A stretch of 39,476 nucleotides of DNA from the IMG/VR virus record IMGVR_UViG_3300010155_002773, positions 1-39,476 of that record, one strand, 5' to 3'. The notes beneath the pieces are model-generated. The model was not told where the DNA came from. It worked only from the letters and a program-made list of their open reading frames with translations, and did not search any database. Position numbers and translations under genes: made by a program. The number at the start of each line of letters is the position of its first letter. The stretch's first letter is position 1. Shown here one piece after another: positions 15,130 through 21,337 of the stretch. The DNA comes from a virus.

Positions 15130-16697
15130 TCGTCGGTCCCCTTTCTCTGCACAAATTGCTCGTACTGAGCTCCGATGTACTCTTGCGTCTCGGTCTGTAA
15201 TTGGTGGATGGGGCAGGCCCAGACCTTCTGGCCTGAGCGCATACCTACGAGTGTCTTCTGAAGCAGGTACTTCTTGACGAGTTTCTTGGCCTTGGGGATG
15301 TCGCCAAGCTGCGTGAGAAGAGTCTCCTGAAGCAGCAGCGGCATGACCAAGGTGGGCGCCTGCCCCTCCGTTAGCGGCCAGACGATGAAGGCGGTTGCTG
15401 TTCCGAGTGGGCGGCGCTCCGTCCATGCCTCCAAGAACAGTAAATCCCCAGCGGCGATCCGACTCCACTCCTCAAGCAGCTCCCAGAAGCGTTCCTCCGG
15501 CGGGATGCCCAGTTGATCGACGGCCTTCTCGGTCGAGAGCATGTACTCGAGGACGCGGGCCCACCCAGCCTGAATGAAGAGCGGTGATCGCGCAACGGTG
15601 TCGAGGCTGGCCGACGCCAGGCGGGTGAGTGTGGGGAGGATGTCGCGGAGGTCGCGGAGTCGGGTAATCTTGGTGGCCTCATGCCTACGCTTGGCCGAGC
15701 CGCCGAACCCCAGCATCCACTCCTTAGTCTTCCCTGTACTGTCTCTAATCTCAACCATCCAAGGCACGCCGGAGAAGATACCCTCGCACTCTGCCTTGAT
15801 GTCGGATACTGAGGGGTGCTTCTCCTTGCTCTGGTACTTCTCGGCGTTCTGGCTGCCGGTCGACCACCCGGAGTTGATGGCTACCCTGAACTCGGCCTCG
15901 CCGAAGTTGTGTCCAAGGAGTGGGCAGAGCGCGTCCCATGCCTCGGCGATGATCTTGGGCGTGATCTTGGCTGACGGGTGGAGCCGCCCGATAATCTGGC
16001 CCACCTGGGCTACCGTGACGTTCCGCTCGCCCTCGCTGATGTCCTCGATGCGGGAGAGCAGGGATAGGAAGTGTCCCACCTCGGTCGGCTGGGAGCCGGT
16101 GGGTGGGCCGGCCTTGCCCTGATCGCGCCGCGCAACGAGGCGGGCCATGAGGTCGGGGGGCGGGGTCGGTAAGCAGGCAGGGTCGGGGTCACCCTGAAGG
16201 ACACTGTACTTCGCCGGCTTCCCATTCTTGTTGGTGGCGAGGGAGCCCGGGAGCATGATGAGGCGCCGTGCGCGGCTGGATACCCTAACCTCGCCGGTCA
16301 CGCCGTCGCCGAAGTCGAAGGTGGCCGGGAGCCGCTCGGCATCAACCTCATCGGGGAGCCTGAACCAGATGTGGAAGCCGCCTGACGGGGAGCCGACAAC
16401 AAAAAGCGCAGGGTCGGGCGGGTTGCGGGGGCAGATGGATGGCCAGAGCGCGTCGAACTCCATCGAGTATACGTCGAGGTCAAGGATGAGGAGCCGGGTC
16501 GGGTCGTCTGGCTGGGGGCAGAGCGCGGCGCCCGTGACCCCCTTCTCGTGGAGGAGGTGGGCGTGGAGCAGGGCGCGGTCCCCATCTTTGATGAAGACAT
16601 CCCACGCCTGGCCACCGAGCGGTGACGGGAACTTCTGGCGGGCCTTCGTCGGGAAGACCCAGTAGCCCGACTCCGAGAGGTTAGTCCAATCTGACAT
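15126..16697 (-). CDS. Bifunctional primase-polymerase (prim-pol)
   Basis: This 523-residue protein starts at ATG 16697 with AGGAG 9 nt upstream. The N-terminal archaeo-eukaryotic primase domain shows ILDLD (Asp73, Asp75), SPSGGFH (103-109, His109) and LIMLPGS near 146-152. Residues about 240-290 resemble a PriCT-type helical domain. The remaining 230 residues are uncharacterised and no helicase P-loop is visible. It would make primers, and possibly extend them, for PolA. It is followed at once by the SF1 helicase in an ATGA overlap. Confidence 0.88.
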   Translation of the reverse strand: MSDWTNLSESGYWVFPTKARQKFPSPLGGQAWDVFIKDGDRALLHAHLLHEKGVTGAALCPQPDDPTRLLILDLDVYSMEFDALWPSICPRNPPDPALFVVGSPSGGFHIWFRLPDEVDAERLPATFDFGDGVTGEVRVSSRARRLIMLPGSLATNKNGKPAKYSVLQGDPDPACLPTPPPDLMARLVARRDQGKAGPPTGSQPTEVGHFLSLLSRIEDISEGERNVTVAQVGQIIGRLHPSAKITPKIIAEAWDALCPLLGHNFGEAEFRVAINSGWSTGSQNAEKYQSKEKHPSVSDIKAECEGIFSGVPWMVEIRDSTGKTKEWMLGFGGSAKRRHEATKITRLRDLRDILPTLTRLASASLDTVARSPLFIQAGWARVLEYMLSTEKAVDQLGIPPEERFWELLEEWSRIAAGDLLFLEAWTERRPLGTATAFIVWPLTEGQAPTLVMPLLLQETLLTQLGDIPKAKKLVKKYLLQKTLVGMRSGQKVWACPIHQLQTETQEYIGAQYEQFVQRKGTDE

Positions 16698-16992
16698 TAC
16701 TGAAATCTCCTGAATGTGTCTCCCCGACGATGACGCGCCAGCATTTGGCCAGCGCGATTCCCCAGCACTCGTCGTGGTCGGCGCGGCTGGACTCCCAGGC
16801 GATGACATGAGCCCACTCGTGCGCCAGAATTAGGTAGATGGCTTCGGGGCAGCGCTCCGCAACATCTTTGTGGATGCGTATGAGGTAGTGCCCCTTGCGC
16901 TGGGTGCAGTCGCCCAAGCAATCGTCGGGGACAGCTCTCGAGATGGATACCCGGACTGCCCGCCCGTCGAGGGGCGAGGCCAGGAGCCTCAA
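16681..16992 (-). CDS. Small HExxH metallopeptidase-like protein
   Basis: This 103-residue protein contains LAHEWAHVIAW near residues 56-66, an HExxH zinc motif, with a downstream DHDECWG segment supplying a possible third ligand. Phage proteins with HEWAH and an x-H-x-x-x-W segment form a SprT-like/zincin group. The substrate is unknown. No ATG is available; TTG 16992 is the first common start after an in-frame stop, and its ribosome site is poor. An unusual start further upstream (codons up to about 17040) cannot be excluded. It overlaps the prim-pol start by 17 nt. Confidence 0.7.
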   Translation of the reverse strand: MRLLASPLDGRAVRVSISRAVPDDCLGDCTQRKGHYLIRIHKDVAERCPEAIYLILAHEWAHVIAWESSRADHDECWGIALAKCWRVIVGETHSGDFSNVRLD

Positions 16993-17033
16993 CGCCTTGA
17001 CCGTCGCCCGGAACTTGCGGAGCGCCTGCTTCT

Positions 17034-17240
17034 CTAATCGTCGGCTGATAGCTCCCCCTCTTCGATGGCGTTAATCAGCGCGGAGCGCGGGTCAACCAGT
17101 TCGCGGCCTGACAGATAGGCCAGGGCTAGACGGATTACCCCGCTAACCGAGGTCTCCAGAACGAATGCGTACTGATGCACCTCGGCCAGTTCGTCGGACG
17201 TCATCCGTACTTCCACCCTTCGGTCCCTTCTTTGACCCAT
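17034..17240 (-). CDS. Ribbon-helix-helix-like regulator
   Basis: This 68-residue protein has a basic N-terminus, a strand RRVEVRMTS at about 7-15 and two helices (DELAEVHQYAFVLE and SVSGVIRLALAYLSG). This is the CopG/Arc ribbon-helix-helix layout, in which the paired strands bind DNA. It is the first gene of the replication operon, with GGAGG 7 nt before the ATG. An imperfect palindrome lies in the leader (17290-17306), so autoregulation of the operon is a reasonable inference. It has an acidic C-terminal tail. Confidence 0.65.
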   Translation of the reverse strand: MGQRRDRRVEVRMTSDELAEVHQYAFVLETSVSGVIRLALAYLSGRELVDPRSALINAIEEGELSADD

Positions 17241-17289
17241 TGAATTGCCTCCATTTCCTATTAGGCACCATTCGACCTATTCAGCGCTC

Positions 17290-17321
17290 GTAACGCTATG
17301 CGCTACGCCACCTTACGTCAA
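17290..17321 (-). promoter_or_regulatory. Candidate promoter and operator of the replication operon
   Basis: On the - strand, TTGACG (17321-17316) is followed 17 nt later by TAGCGT (17298-17293), a good -35 with a poor -10. A near-perfect palindrome GTAGCGC-ATA-GCGTTAC (17306-17290, one mismatch) covers the -10. Together with the adjacent ribbon-helix-helix gene this suggests a self-regulated promoter. The weak -10 keeps confidence low. Confidence 0.35.
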
Positions 17322-17357
17322 AAGCGCGTAAAAAACTAAATTGACCAGCCAAAATAA

Positions 17358-17385
17358 CGCCGCCGGGCCGTCAAACCCAGCGGCG
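17358..17385 (-). terminator. Rho-independent terminator after the early small-gene operon
   Basis: On the - strand, CGCCGCTGGG pairs with CCCGGCGGCG (10 bp with one G-U) around the loop TTTGACGG, followed by TTATTTT. It lies between the 17465 gene and the replication operon, so it probably separates the two early transcripts. Confidence 0.7.
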
Positions 17386-17392
17386 AAAAACT

Positions 17393-17439
17393 AAAAAAAA
17401 CTGCCTTTTGGCCTAAGCCGTTCTCCGCTTGGCGCTTAG
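17393..17439 (-). terminator. Second terminator-like element in tandem
   Basis: On the - strand, CTAAGC and GCTTAG (17439-17413) can form a stem, followed by GCCAAAAGGC and eight T residues (17400-17393). It is 25 nt downstream of the stop of the 17465 gene and just ahead of the stronger hairpin. The stem is short, so it may be a partial terminator. Confidence 0.45.
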
Positions 17440-17464
17440 ACCATTTGAATACGTCGAAAGGTTG

Positions 17465-17827
17465 CTAATACAATCGGCGCCGCCGGCCCCAGTAGTCATC
17501 CTCCTGCTGTCGCTCCTCGCGGCGCTCCGCCAGGCTCGGGTTATTCCACGACGGCTGGGTCCGGCACTGCGGGCAGTAGCGATTGGCCCGCTTGCCGTCG
17601 GGGCAGACGTAGGCCGAGCAGCAGGCGCCGCACCGCTCGCTGTCGGTCGCGCAGCTCTTGCCCTCGTCGGCCTCGGCCAGCGCGTCGATGGTGTCGATTA
17701 GCCCCGACAGGGCGCCCTCGACGAGGCTGAACTCGTGCGAGTGCGGCGGCAGGGCCTCGAGTATCTTGAAAAGCTGGCCTTGCTCTGCTTTCAGCGCCGC
17801 GATTACTTCGGCGAGTGGGTCACTCAT
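17465..17827 (-). CDS. Cys-rich hypothetical protein (zinc ribbon-like)
   Basis: This 120-residue protein has an N-terminal helical half (1-55) followed by eight cysteines in about residues 59-88 (CGACCSAYVCPDG and YCPQC), suggesting one or two zinc sites, then an Arg/Glu-rich tail ending RRRRLY. No family was recognised. It is the last gene of the early small-gene cluster. The start overlaps the upstream stop in ATGA. Its N-terminal 45 residues are similar in style to the preceding gene (both begin with an MSD helix), but no clear homology is visible. Confidence 0.65.
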   Translation of the reverse strand: MSDPLAEVIAALKAEQGQLFKILEALPPHSHEFSLVEGALSGLIDTIDALAEADEGKSCATDSERCGACCSAYVCPDGKRANRYCPQCRTQPSWNNPSLAERREERQQEDDYWGRRRRLY

Positions 17828-18162
17828 GGCTTTACTCTCTCGAAGAATGCCAGAGTCTTTGCCTGGTTGTCAGGGTCGAGCTGGCACCAGAACAGGGTAG
17901 CGTCGCGGTCCTCCCATTGGGCGCGGTAGCGCGGGTCGACACCGGGGAACAGGTGGTCTATCAACTCGCACTTATAGTTGAGCATCCCCCGCAGGAACGC
18001 GCCAATGAGCGCGGCAGGGTCGGTCGGGGTCGGGGTCGGTGTCGGGAGGGTGGCGTAGGTGTCGGTCAGGCCGTCGATGAGGGCGGTTAGGCGCCTCTGC
18101 TCATCTATCAGGGCATCTATTGAACTGTTAAGCTCTCGAGTCAGGGTCGGCAGGTCGCTCAT
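17824..18162 (-). CDS. Hypothetical protein with a Thr-Pro linker
   Basis: This 112-residue protein has an N-terminal coiled-coil-like helix (residues 5-35), a TPTPTPTDP linker at about 41-49 encoded by short GGTCGG-type tandem repeats, and a C-terminal domain with several aromatic residues. The linker repeat may vary in length by slippage. No function was recognised. It has ATGA overlaps on both sides. Confidence 0.6.
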   Translation of the reverse strand: MSDLPTLTRELNSSIDALIDEQRRLTALIDGLTDTYATLPTPTPTPTDPAALIGAFLRGMLNYKCELIDHLFPGVDPRYRAQWEDRDATLFWCQLDPDNQAKTLAFFERVKP

Positions 18163-18353
18163 TTGACATCCCTCCGGTTCGGGTTGGCGCTCCAGTTAAT
18201 AAAGCAGGCGGCGGCGGTTCCGTCAACCAGGCACAGGGTCCGGTCGGTGGTGATGAAGTCGAGGTGATTAGCTACCGCCTCGTCGGCCGTCTGGCGTTTC
18301 TCCTCGTCGGTCAGGTCGTCGTAGCCTTTCAACGTCTCTTTATCGTTGGTCAT
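18159..18353 (-). CDS. Hypothetical early protein
   Basis: The start is set at ATG 18353 because AAGGAAG lies 8 nt upstream; the longer frame has no ribosome site. This 64-residue protein is acidic and helical in its N-terminal half (LKGYDDLTDEEKRQTADEA) and has a beta-rich end. The leader contains the repeat ATTTCATTTCATTT shared with the 18631 gene. No family was recognised. Confidence 0.6.
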   Translation of the reverse strand: MTNDKETLKGYDDLTDEEKRQTADEAVANHLDFITTDRTLCLVDGTAAACFINWSANPNRRDVK

Positions 18354-18370
18354 GGTATGTACTTCCTTAT

Positions 18371-18384
18371 AAATGAAATGAAAT
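18371..18384 (-). repeat. ATTTCATTTCATTT leader repeat, copy 1
   Basis: The 14-bp sequence ATTTCATTTCATTT on the - strand lies just upstream of the AAGGA ribosome site of the 18159 gene. An identical copy stands in the same position before the 18631 gene (19015-19028). It is a U-rich leader that may help ribosome binding. Confidence 0.6.
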
Positions 18385-18448
18385 GGAATGGCGGTGGGCA
18401 TCTCACCCATCCGGGCGCCTGTTCTGGGCGGCGCCTGGCCCATCGGTT

Positions 18449-18634
18449 TTAGAGCCTGCCCAAGGTTACGCCGTTCTCGTCGGTAACTTCGACGAACGAG
18501 AAGCCGTCACCCTTTGGGTCATGGATTGCTGTATAGGTCCATTCGTCGTCGGCGTCAGCGTTAAGGTGTGCCGCTAATGCGTCCGCTCGGGCTGCGGTTA
18601 GCAGGGTCGCCGGATGGTTAATGGTTGCGCTCAT
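18449..18634 (-). CDS. Hypothetical small early protein
   Basis: This 61-residue protein has an N-terminal helix (LLTAARADALAAHLNAD) followed by strands (EWTYTAIHD, FSFVEVTDENG). It is a compact alpha/beta fold of a kind common among small early phage proteins, with no recognised family. ATG 18634 overlaps the upstream stop in ATGA. The stop is followed by a GGCGCC-containing inverted repeat (about 18413-18438) without a T-run. Confidence 0.6.
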   Translation of the reverse strand: MSATINHPATLLTAARADALAAHLNADADDEWTYTAIHDPKGDGFSFVEVTDENGVTLGRL

Positions 18635-18996
18635 GCTTGCAGGCTTTCGTGCTTCGCTTCGAGTTCGGCGTAGGTCGAATGCGCCCAGATTTCTACAGCC
18701 AGTGACAGCAGGTGACAGGCCATACCGGCCCAGGACATCGGCACCAGGTCGGCGCCGTCGATGGTATAACCAGCAACGTCTATGTATTGAAGCACGTCGT
18801 CGCCGTGTTCGTTCATTGTTTGCAGGGCCTGCCAGTAGGTAACGGCAGGCATGTAGGCGCCGCTCTCGCAGCCGCCCTGAACTATCGCGGCAATATCGTT
18901 ACCGTTAGCGTATTCAGGGTCGATCCATGCGGGAATCTCGGCAGGGTCGGGGTTGATTTCGTCTTCCCATAGTGCCGTGTCATAATCGCTGTCCAT
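18631..18996 (-). CDS. Hypothetical acidic early protein
   Basis: This 121-residue protein is strongly acidic at the N-terminus (MDSDYDTALWEDEINPD) and helical later (YWQALQTMNEHGDDVLQYI; ACHLLSLAVEIWAH). It has an excellent ribosome site, AAGGAGG, 8 nt before ATG 18996. Its charge would fit a DNA-mimic or host-inhibitor protein, but there is no direct evidence. It begins a new small block after the hairpin at 19031-19060. Confidence 0.65.
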   Translation of the reverse strand: MDSDYDTALWEDEINPDPAEIPAWIDPEYANGNDIAAIVQGGCESGAYMPAVTYWQALQTMNEHGDDVLQYIDVAGYTIDGADLVPMSWAGMACHLLSLAVEIWAHSTYAELEAKHESLQA

Positions 18997-19014
18997 TGGA
19001 ATATCCTCCTTAAA

Positions 19015-19028
19015 AAATGAAATGAAAT
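19015..19028 (-). repeat. ATTTCATTTCATTT leader repeat, copy 2
   Basis: This is identical to 18371-18384 and stands immediately before the AAGGAGG of the 18631 gene. It also provides the T-rich stretch after the hairpin at 19031-19060. Confidence 0.6.
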
Positions 19029-19030
19029 AA

Positions 19031-19060
19031 GCCGACGCAGGGAGTATAACCTACGCCGGC
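19031..19060 (-). terminator. Hairpin terminator between early genes
   Basis: On the - strand, GCCGGCGTAG pairs with CTGCGTCGGC (10 bp including two G-U pairs) around GTTATACTCC, followed by TTATTTCATTTCATTTTTT. It is placed a few bases after the stop of the 19067 gene. The loop contains TATACT, but no matching -35 was found. Confidence 0.65.
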
Positions 19061-19066
19061 GACAAT

Positions 19067-19288
19067 TTACAGGGCCGCCTTTTCTTGCTTCTCATGAGAT
19101 AGCACGGCACCCTCTACGGCTTCTTCGATCCAGTCCAGAATTAACCCGCTTACCACCGGCTCACCTTGTCCATCCTCACAGAAGCAATCGTGAGGTTCTG
19201 TCGAGCCGAAGACGTGTACCCCGACATGCGTAACCAGGGGGCATAGGCGAGAAGTCACCACGTCGATATTGTTTCTTTCGTTGCTCAT
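19067..19288 (-). CDS. Hypothetical early protein
   Basis: This 73-residue protein has strands in the first half (IDVVTSRL, THVGVHVFG), a PHDCFCEDG segment and a C-terminal helix (LILDWIEEAVEGAVLSHEKQEK). Three Cys and two His could bind metal, but the spacing matches no known motif. ATG 19288 overlaps the upstream stop in ATGA. No family was recognised. Confidence 0.6.
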   Translation of the reverse strand: MSNERNNIDVVTSRLCPLVTHVGVHVFGSTEPHDCFCEDGQGEPVVSGLILDWIEEAVEGAVLSHEKQEKAAL

Positions 19289-19518
19289 TGCTCGATACTC
19301 CTATTCAATTCTGCCAGGCAATTGTCACGGGCGTCGTTACTTGTGGCGCCTTCGCCGGTGTACCGTACCGGCACCGCCAAGGCGCCGGAAACCATCTTGC
19401 GCGGAGCGCCGGCGCATATCCATGCAACCCATGCCCCCGAATCAGGGTCGGCCTGTGCGTGGATTTGGCGATAGTTTCCGCCGGCGTCGATTACCGAATA
19501 CATTTTGCGGCAAGTCAT
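19285..19518 (-). CDS. Small early protein with a GxGAT motif
   Basis: This 77-residue beta-rich protein is followed by GEGATSNDARDNCLAELN near the C-terminus. The same G-x-G-A-T-x-x-(D/E)-A pattern occurs in the next gene upstream, suggesting the pair are related. The fold is reminiscent of HicB-like partial RNase H folds (strand, then a G-x-T-x-x-E-A helix), but no HicA partner is present. It has ATGA overlaps on both sides. Confidence 0.6.
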   Translation of the reverse strand: MTCRKMYSVIDAGGNYRQIHAQADPDSGAWVAWICAGAPRKMVSGALAVPVRYTGEGATSNDARDNCLAELNRSIEQ

Positions 19519-19775
19519 TTGTTCGAATCCTTTCTATGTGTGATTGATAGCCTAATACCGTGCCAGGCGCCAATCTCATGCTCGAGATTGTGTCGGTGTA
19601 TGGCGTCGCGTTGTGCGTCTTCCGGCGTCGCGCCACGTCCGAGGACGCCACTATCTAACGCCGGATGGTAGGCGCTGAAGCCACTAGGGAATGGCTCTCC
19701 TCTATGGTAGTGGTCGATGGTTTCTCTTATGTCCCATTTAGGACAATCGTTTGCTATTTGTTTGGTATTGCTCAC
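19515..19775 (-). CDS. Small early protein with a GxGAT motif (second copy)
   Basis: The start is GTG 19775, which forms a GTGA overlap with the upstream stop and has AAGGGA 6 nt upstream. The product has 86 residues, with a helix ECPKWD-type N-terminal region, FSAYHPALDSG and GRGATPEDAQRDAIHRHN. It shares the G-x-G-A-T-x-x-D-A helix with its downstream neighbour, so tandem duplication is possible. No enzyme motif was seen. The function is unknown. Confidence 0.6.
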   Translation of the reverse strand: MSNTKQIANDCPKWDIRETIDHYHRGEPFPSGFSAYHPALDSGVLGRGATPEDAQRDAIHRHNLEHEIGAWHGIRLSITHRKDSNK

Positions 19776-20116
19776 GTCTGATCCCTTTCGTTGCACCGGG
19801 CACGCGTCGCGCTACCGGCAAGTATCATCATTGCAATGGCGGAGGCGCCGACCACGACGAAGGCGCCAACAGGGAAAAATACGGTCAACGTCGCAACAAT
19901 AGACAGCAGTAATGCCATGATTAGCAGATTGCTACCAGGTGAGAACCACCGGCGCCCGCTGAACAAGTCGCCACATAGGCTGCACTCAATTCCTTTTAAG
20001 GTCGGGTTCGTTATCGTCGGTACGGCGTCGATGTCCGTCCAGTTTTCGGCATTGTCTGCGATGCACCGGCGGCATGCCGTCGCGCCGTCCGGCGTCTTGA
20101 AGATTTTAGTTGTCAT
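19772..20116 (-). CDS. Zinc-ribbon membrane protein
   Basis: In this 114-residue protein, CRRC near residue 16 and CSLC near 46 form a four-Cys zinc ribbon. Two transmembrane helices follow (about 64-82 and 84-101) with a basic tail. This suggests a small inner-membrane protein with a cytoplasmic zinc knuckle. The start overlaps the end of a 36-residue hydrophobic peptide gene, so both may be made together at the membrane early in infection. No known family was recognised. Confidence 0.65.
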   Translation of the reverse strand: MTTKIFKTPDGATACRRCIADNAENWTDIDAVPTITNPTLKGIECSLCGDLFSGRRWFSPGSNLLIMALLLSIVATLTVFFPVGAFVVVGASAIAMMILAGSATRARCNERDQT

Positions 20117-20216
20117 TTTGAGTTCTCCCGCCGCATACTAGTGCGGCTACAGGCAGTAGCAGGAAAAAAATTGGTGAGAATAGTACAAACAGGGTCGTTA
20201 TTACGGTGCGCTTCAT
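20106..20216 (-). CDS. Tiny hydrophobic peptide
   Basis: This 36-residue ORF has a basic start (MKRT), one transmembrane helix (VITTLFVLFSPIFFLLL, then PVAALV) and a Cys-Gly-Gly end. GGAG lies 9 nt upstream of ATG 20216. The stop overlaps the start of the zinc-ribbon membrane gene by 11 nt, which supports coupled translation. Its size and composition are like small phage membrane toxins or superinfection-exclusion peptides, but no function can be shown. Confidence 0.5.
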   Translation of the reverse strand: MKRTVITTLFVLFSPIFFLLLPVAALVCGGRTQNDN

Positions 20217-20247
20217 TCCATTGGGCTCCAAAAAATTATAAAGGAAT

Positions 20248-20290
20248 CAATCCCCTACGCACTACCTGGGCGGCAGTGTGTAGGGGATTG
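20248..20290 (-). terminator. Perfect 11-bp inverted repeat terminator
   Basis: CAATCCCCTAC (20248-20258) and GTAGGGGATTG (20280-20290) are exact complements, and further inner pairing (CACT/AGTG) extends the stem. On the - strand it is followed by ATTCCTTTATAATTTTTT. It lies 30 nt after the 20320 gene. It is the most stable-looking terminator in the early arm. The downstream TATAAT could also act as a -10 for the next genes. Confidence 0.75.
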
Positions 20291-20319
20291 GAGGCGCCTC
20301 GCGACGCCTCGCTATTACC

Positions 20320-20535
20320 TTATTCTGTGCATTCTAACTCGAGGATATAAACCGTTACTGCTTCGTCCTTGTTTTGCGGGTCAATATCCCAGGTGGCTCC
20401 GCAATCATACTCACGCACCATGTGATCGGTGTAGTGGTGGTCCTTGCCGTAATCTTGGCCACTACCGCATCCAGGGCATTTGGGCGGCAATTCCGGCTTA
20501 ATGTTATATGCTGCGTTAATCTTCAGGCTTTCCAT
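20320..20535 (-). CDS. Small zinc-binding early protein
   Basis: In this 71-residue protein, CPGCG at about 19-23, then HHYTDH and EYDCGATWD, give a Cys2/His/Cys set typical of small phage zinc proteins. It ends in a strand-rich acidic tail. ATG 20535 shares its first base with the upstream TAA. It is followed by the strong hairpin at 20248-20290. A regulatory or nucleic-acid-binding role is possible but unproven. Confidence 0.65.
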   Translation of the reverse strand: MESLKINAAYNIKPELPPKCPGCGSGQDYGKDHHYTDHMVREYDCGATWDIDPQNKDEAVTVYILELECTE

Positions 20536-21173
20536 TATTTGTTACTCCCTGCAAACATCTTTGGGTAGGCGCTTGCGAATACCCTCTCTATAAGTTCGAG
20601 TGGTTTGTCGCCTTCTCTGATAACCACCGGCATGATGCAGGCAATAAAGCGTGCGTCACCGTCGCGCCGGCTGTTTGCATATTCCCACACAAACATAGGT
20701 CCCCCTCTATTGGCGCCCGGGCTGTAGTCCGATAAAGGCGCCACACGTAAGTCTAGTACGCTTTCATCAGGCAACCAGTTGACCATATCGCGATTGAATG
20801 AGAATATGCCAGGCTTATCGCAATCCTTACCGTCGAATAGGCTCAGCAGCGTATCGGCGCCTTCAGTCAAGACGCCGGTGTTATGGATGTTCAGGTGGTC
20901 GGGATGTCCGGCGTCGGCAAGGATGGAAGCGTAGTCGGGTGTGAACATGTCCGGCTTCGCTACACCGTTCTGATACATCATTGTTACGCCGGCGTCTAGC
21001 AGCGCCTGGACGTCCACCGGTAGTCGGACGTAATCGGTGTGAATGATTACCTTGCCGTCGGTGAAATATGTACCGGCGTCTATCGTCTCTCCCTTTGTGG
21101 GTGTGGCGTCCAGTTTGAACGTACCCCATATTCTACATGGCTTCATACTCGCCTTCTTTGCGCTGTATTTCAT
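20535..21173 (-). CDS. Hypothetical early protein, largest of the small-gene cluster
   Basis: The start is ATG 21173, in an ATGA overlap with the preceding 41-residue gene; the longer frame upstream has no support. This 212-residue alpha/beta protein has no membrane segment and no recognised motif. It contains TDGKVIIHTDYVRLP, DMFTPDYASILADAG and a C-terminal helical end with PLELIERVFASAYP. As the first sizeable gene after the early promoter it is probably made soon after infection. Confidence 0.7.
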   Translation of the reverse strand: MKYSAKKASMKPCRIWGTFKLDATPTKGETIDAGTYFTDGKVIIHTDYVRLPVDVQALLDAGVTMMYQNGVAKPDMFTPDYASILADAGHPDHLNIHNTGVLTEGADTLLSLFDGKDCDKPGIFSFNRDMVNWLPDESVLDLRVAPLSDYSPGANRGGPMFVWEYANSRRDGDARFIACIMPVVIREGDKPLELIERVFASAYPKMFAGSNK

Positions 21174-21295
21174 CGGATTATCCCCGCTACTGTCAGCATC
21201 GCGTAAGCGCACATAACGACGCCGGTTGCGGTTGCAAACAGGAAAAACCCCCAACCATCGTCAATCAGATTCTTTGTCGCGCGGAATAGCTTCAT
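21170..21295 (-). CDS. Small membrane peptide, first gene of the early arm
   Basis: This 41-residue ORF from ATG 21295 has AAGGAG 9 nt upstream. It has a basic N-terminus (MKLFRATKN) and one transmembrane helix (WGFFLFATATGVVMCAYAML and onward). The stop overlaps the next ATG in ATGA. It is the first gene behind the leftward promoter at about 21338, with a leader of roughly 40 nt. An early membrane peptide could affect the host envelope or exclude other phages. This is inference from position only. Confidence 0.6.
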   Translation of the reverse strand: MKLFRATKNLIDDGWGFFLFATATGVVMCAYAMLTVAGIIR

Positions 21296-21337
21296 TTTTT
21301 TGAACTCCTTAATTGAAAAAAATCGAACCGAGCGCCC

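Noticed and set aside
18018-18045. GGTCGG tandem repeat as a functional microsatellite
   Set aside because: It is short and lies in frame, encoding a Thr-Pro linker in the 17824 gene. No regulatory role is needed to explain it.
18712-18972. + strand ORFs within the early cluster (for example 18712-18972, 19288-19671)
   Set aside because: They lie opposite - strand genes linked by ATGA overlaps and ribosome sites, and have no signals of their own.
21318-21335. tRNA TPsiC-like GGTTCGA on the - strand
   Set aside because: No acceptor, D or anticodon stem can be formed around it. It lies in the early leader.
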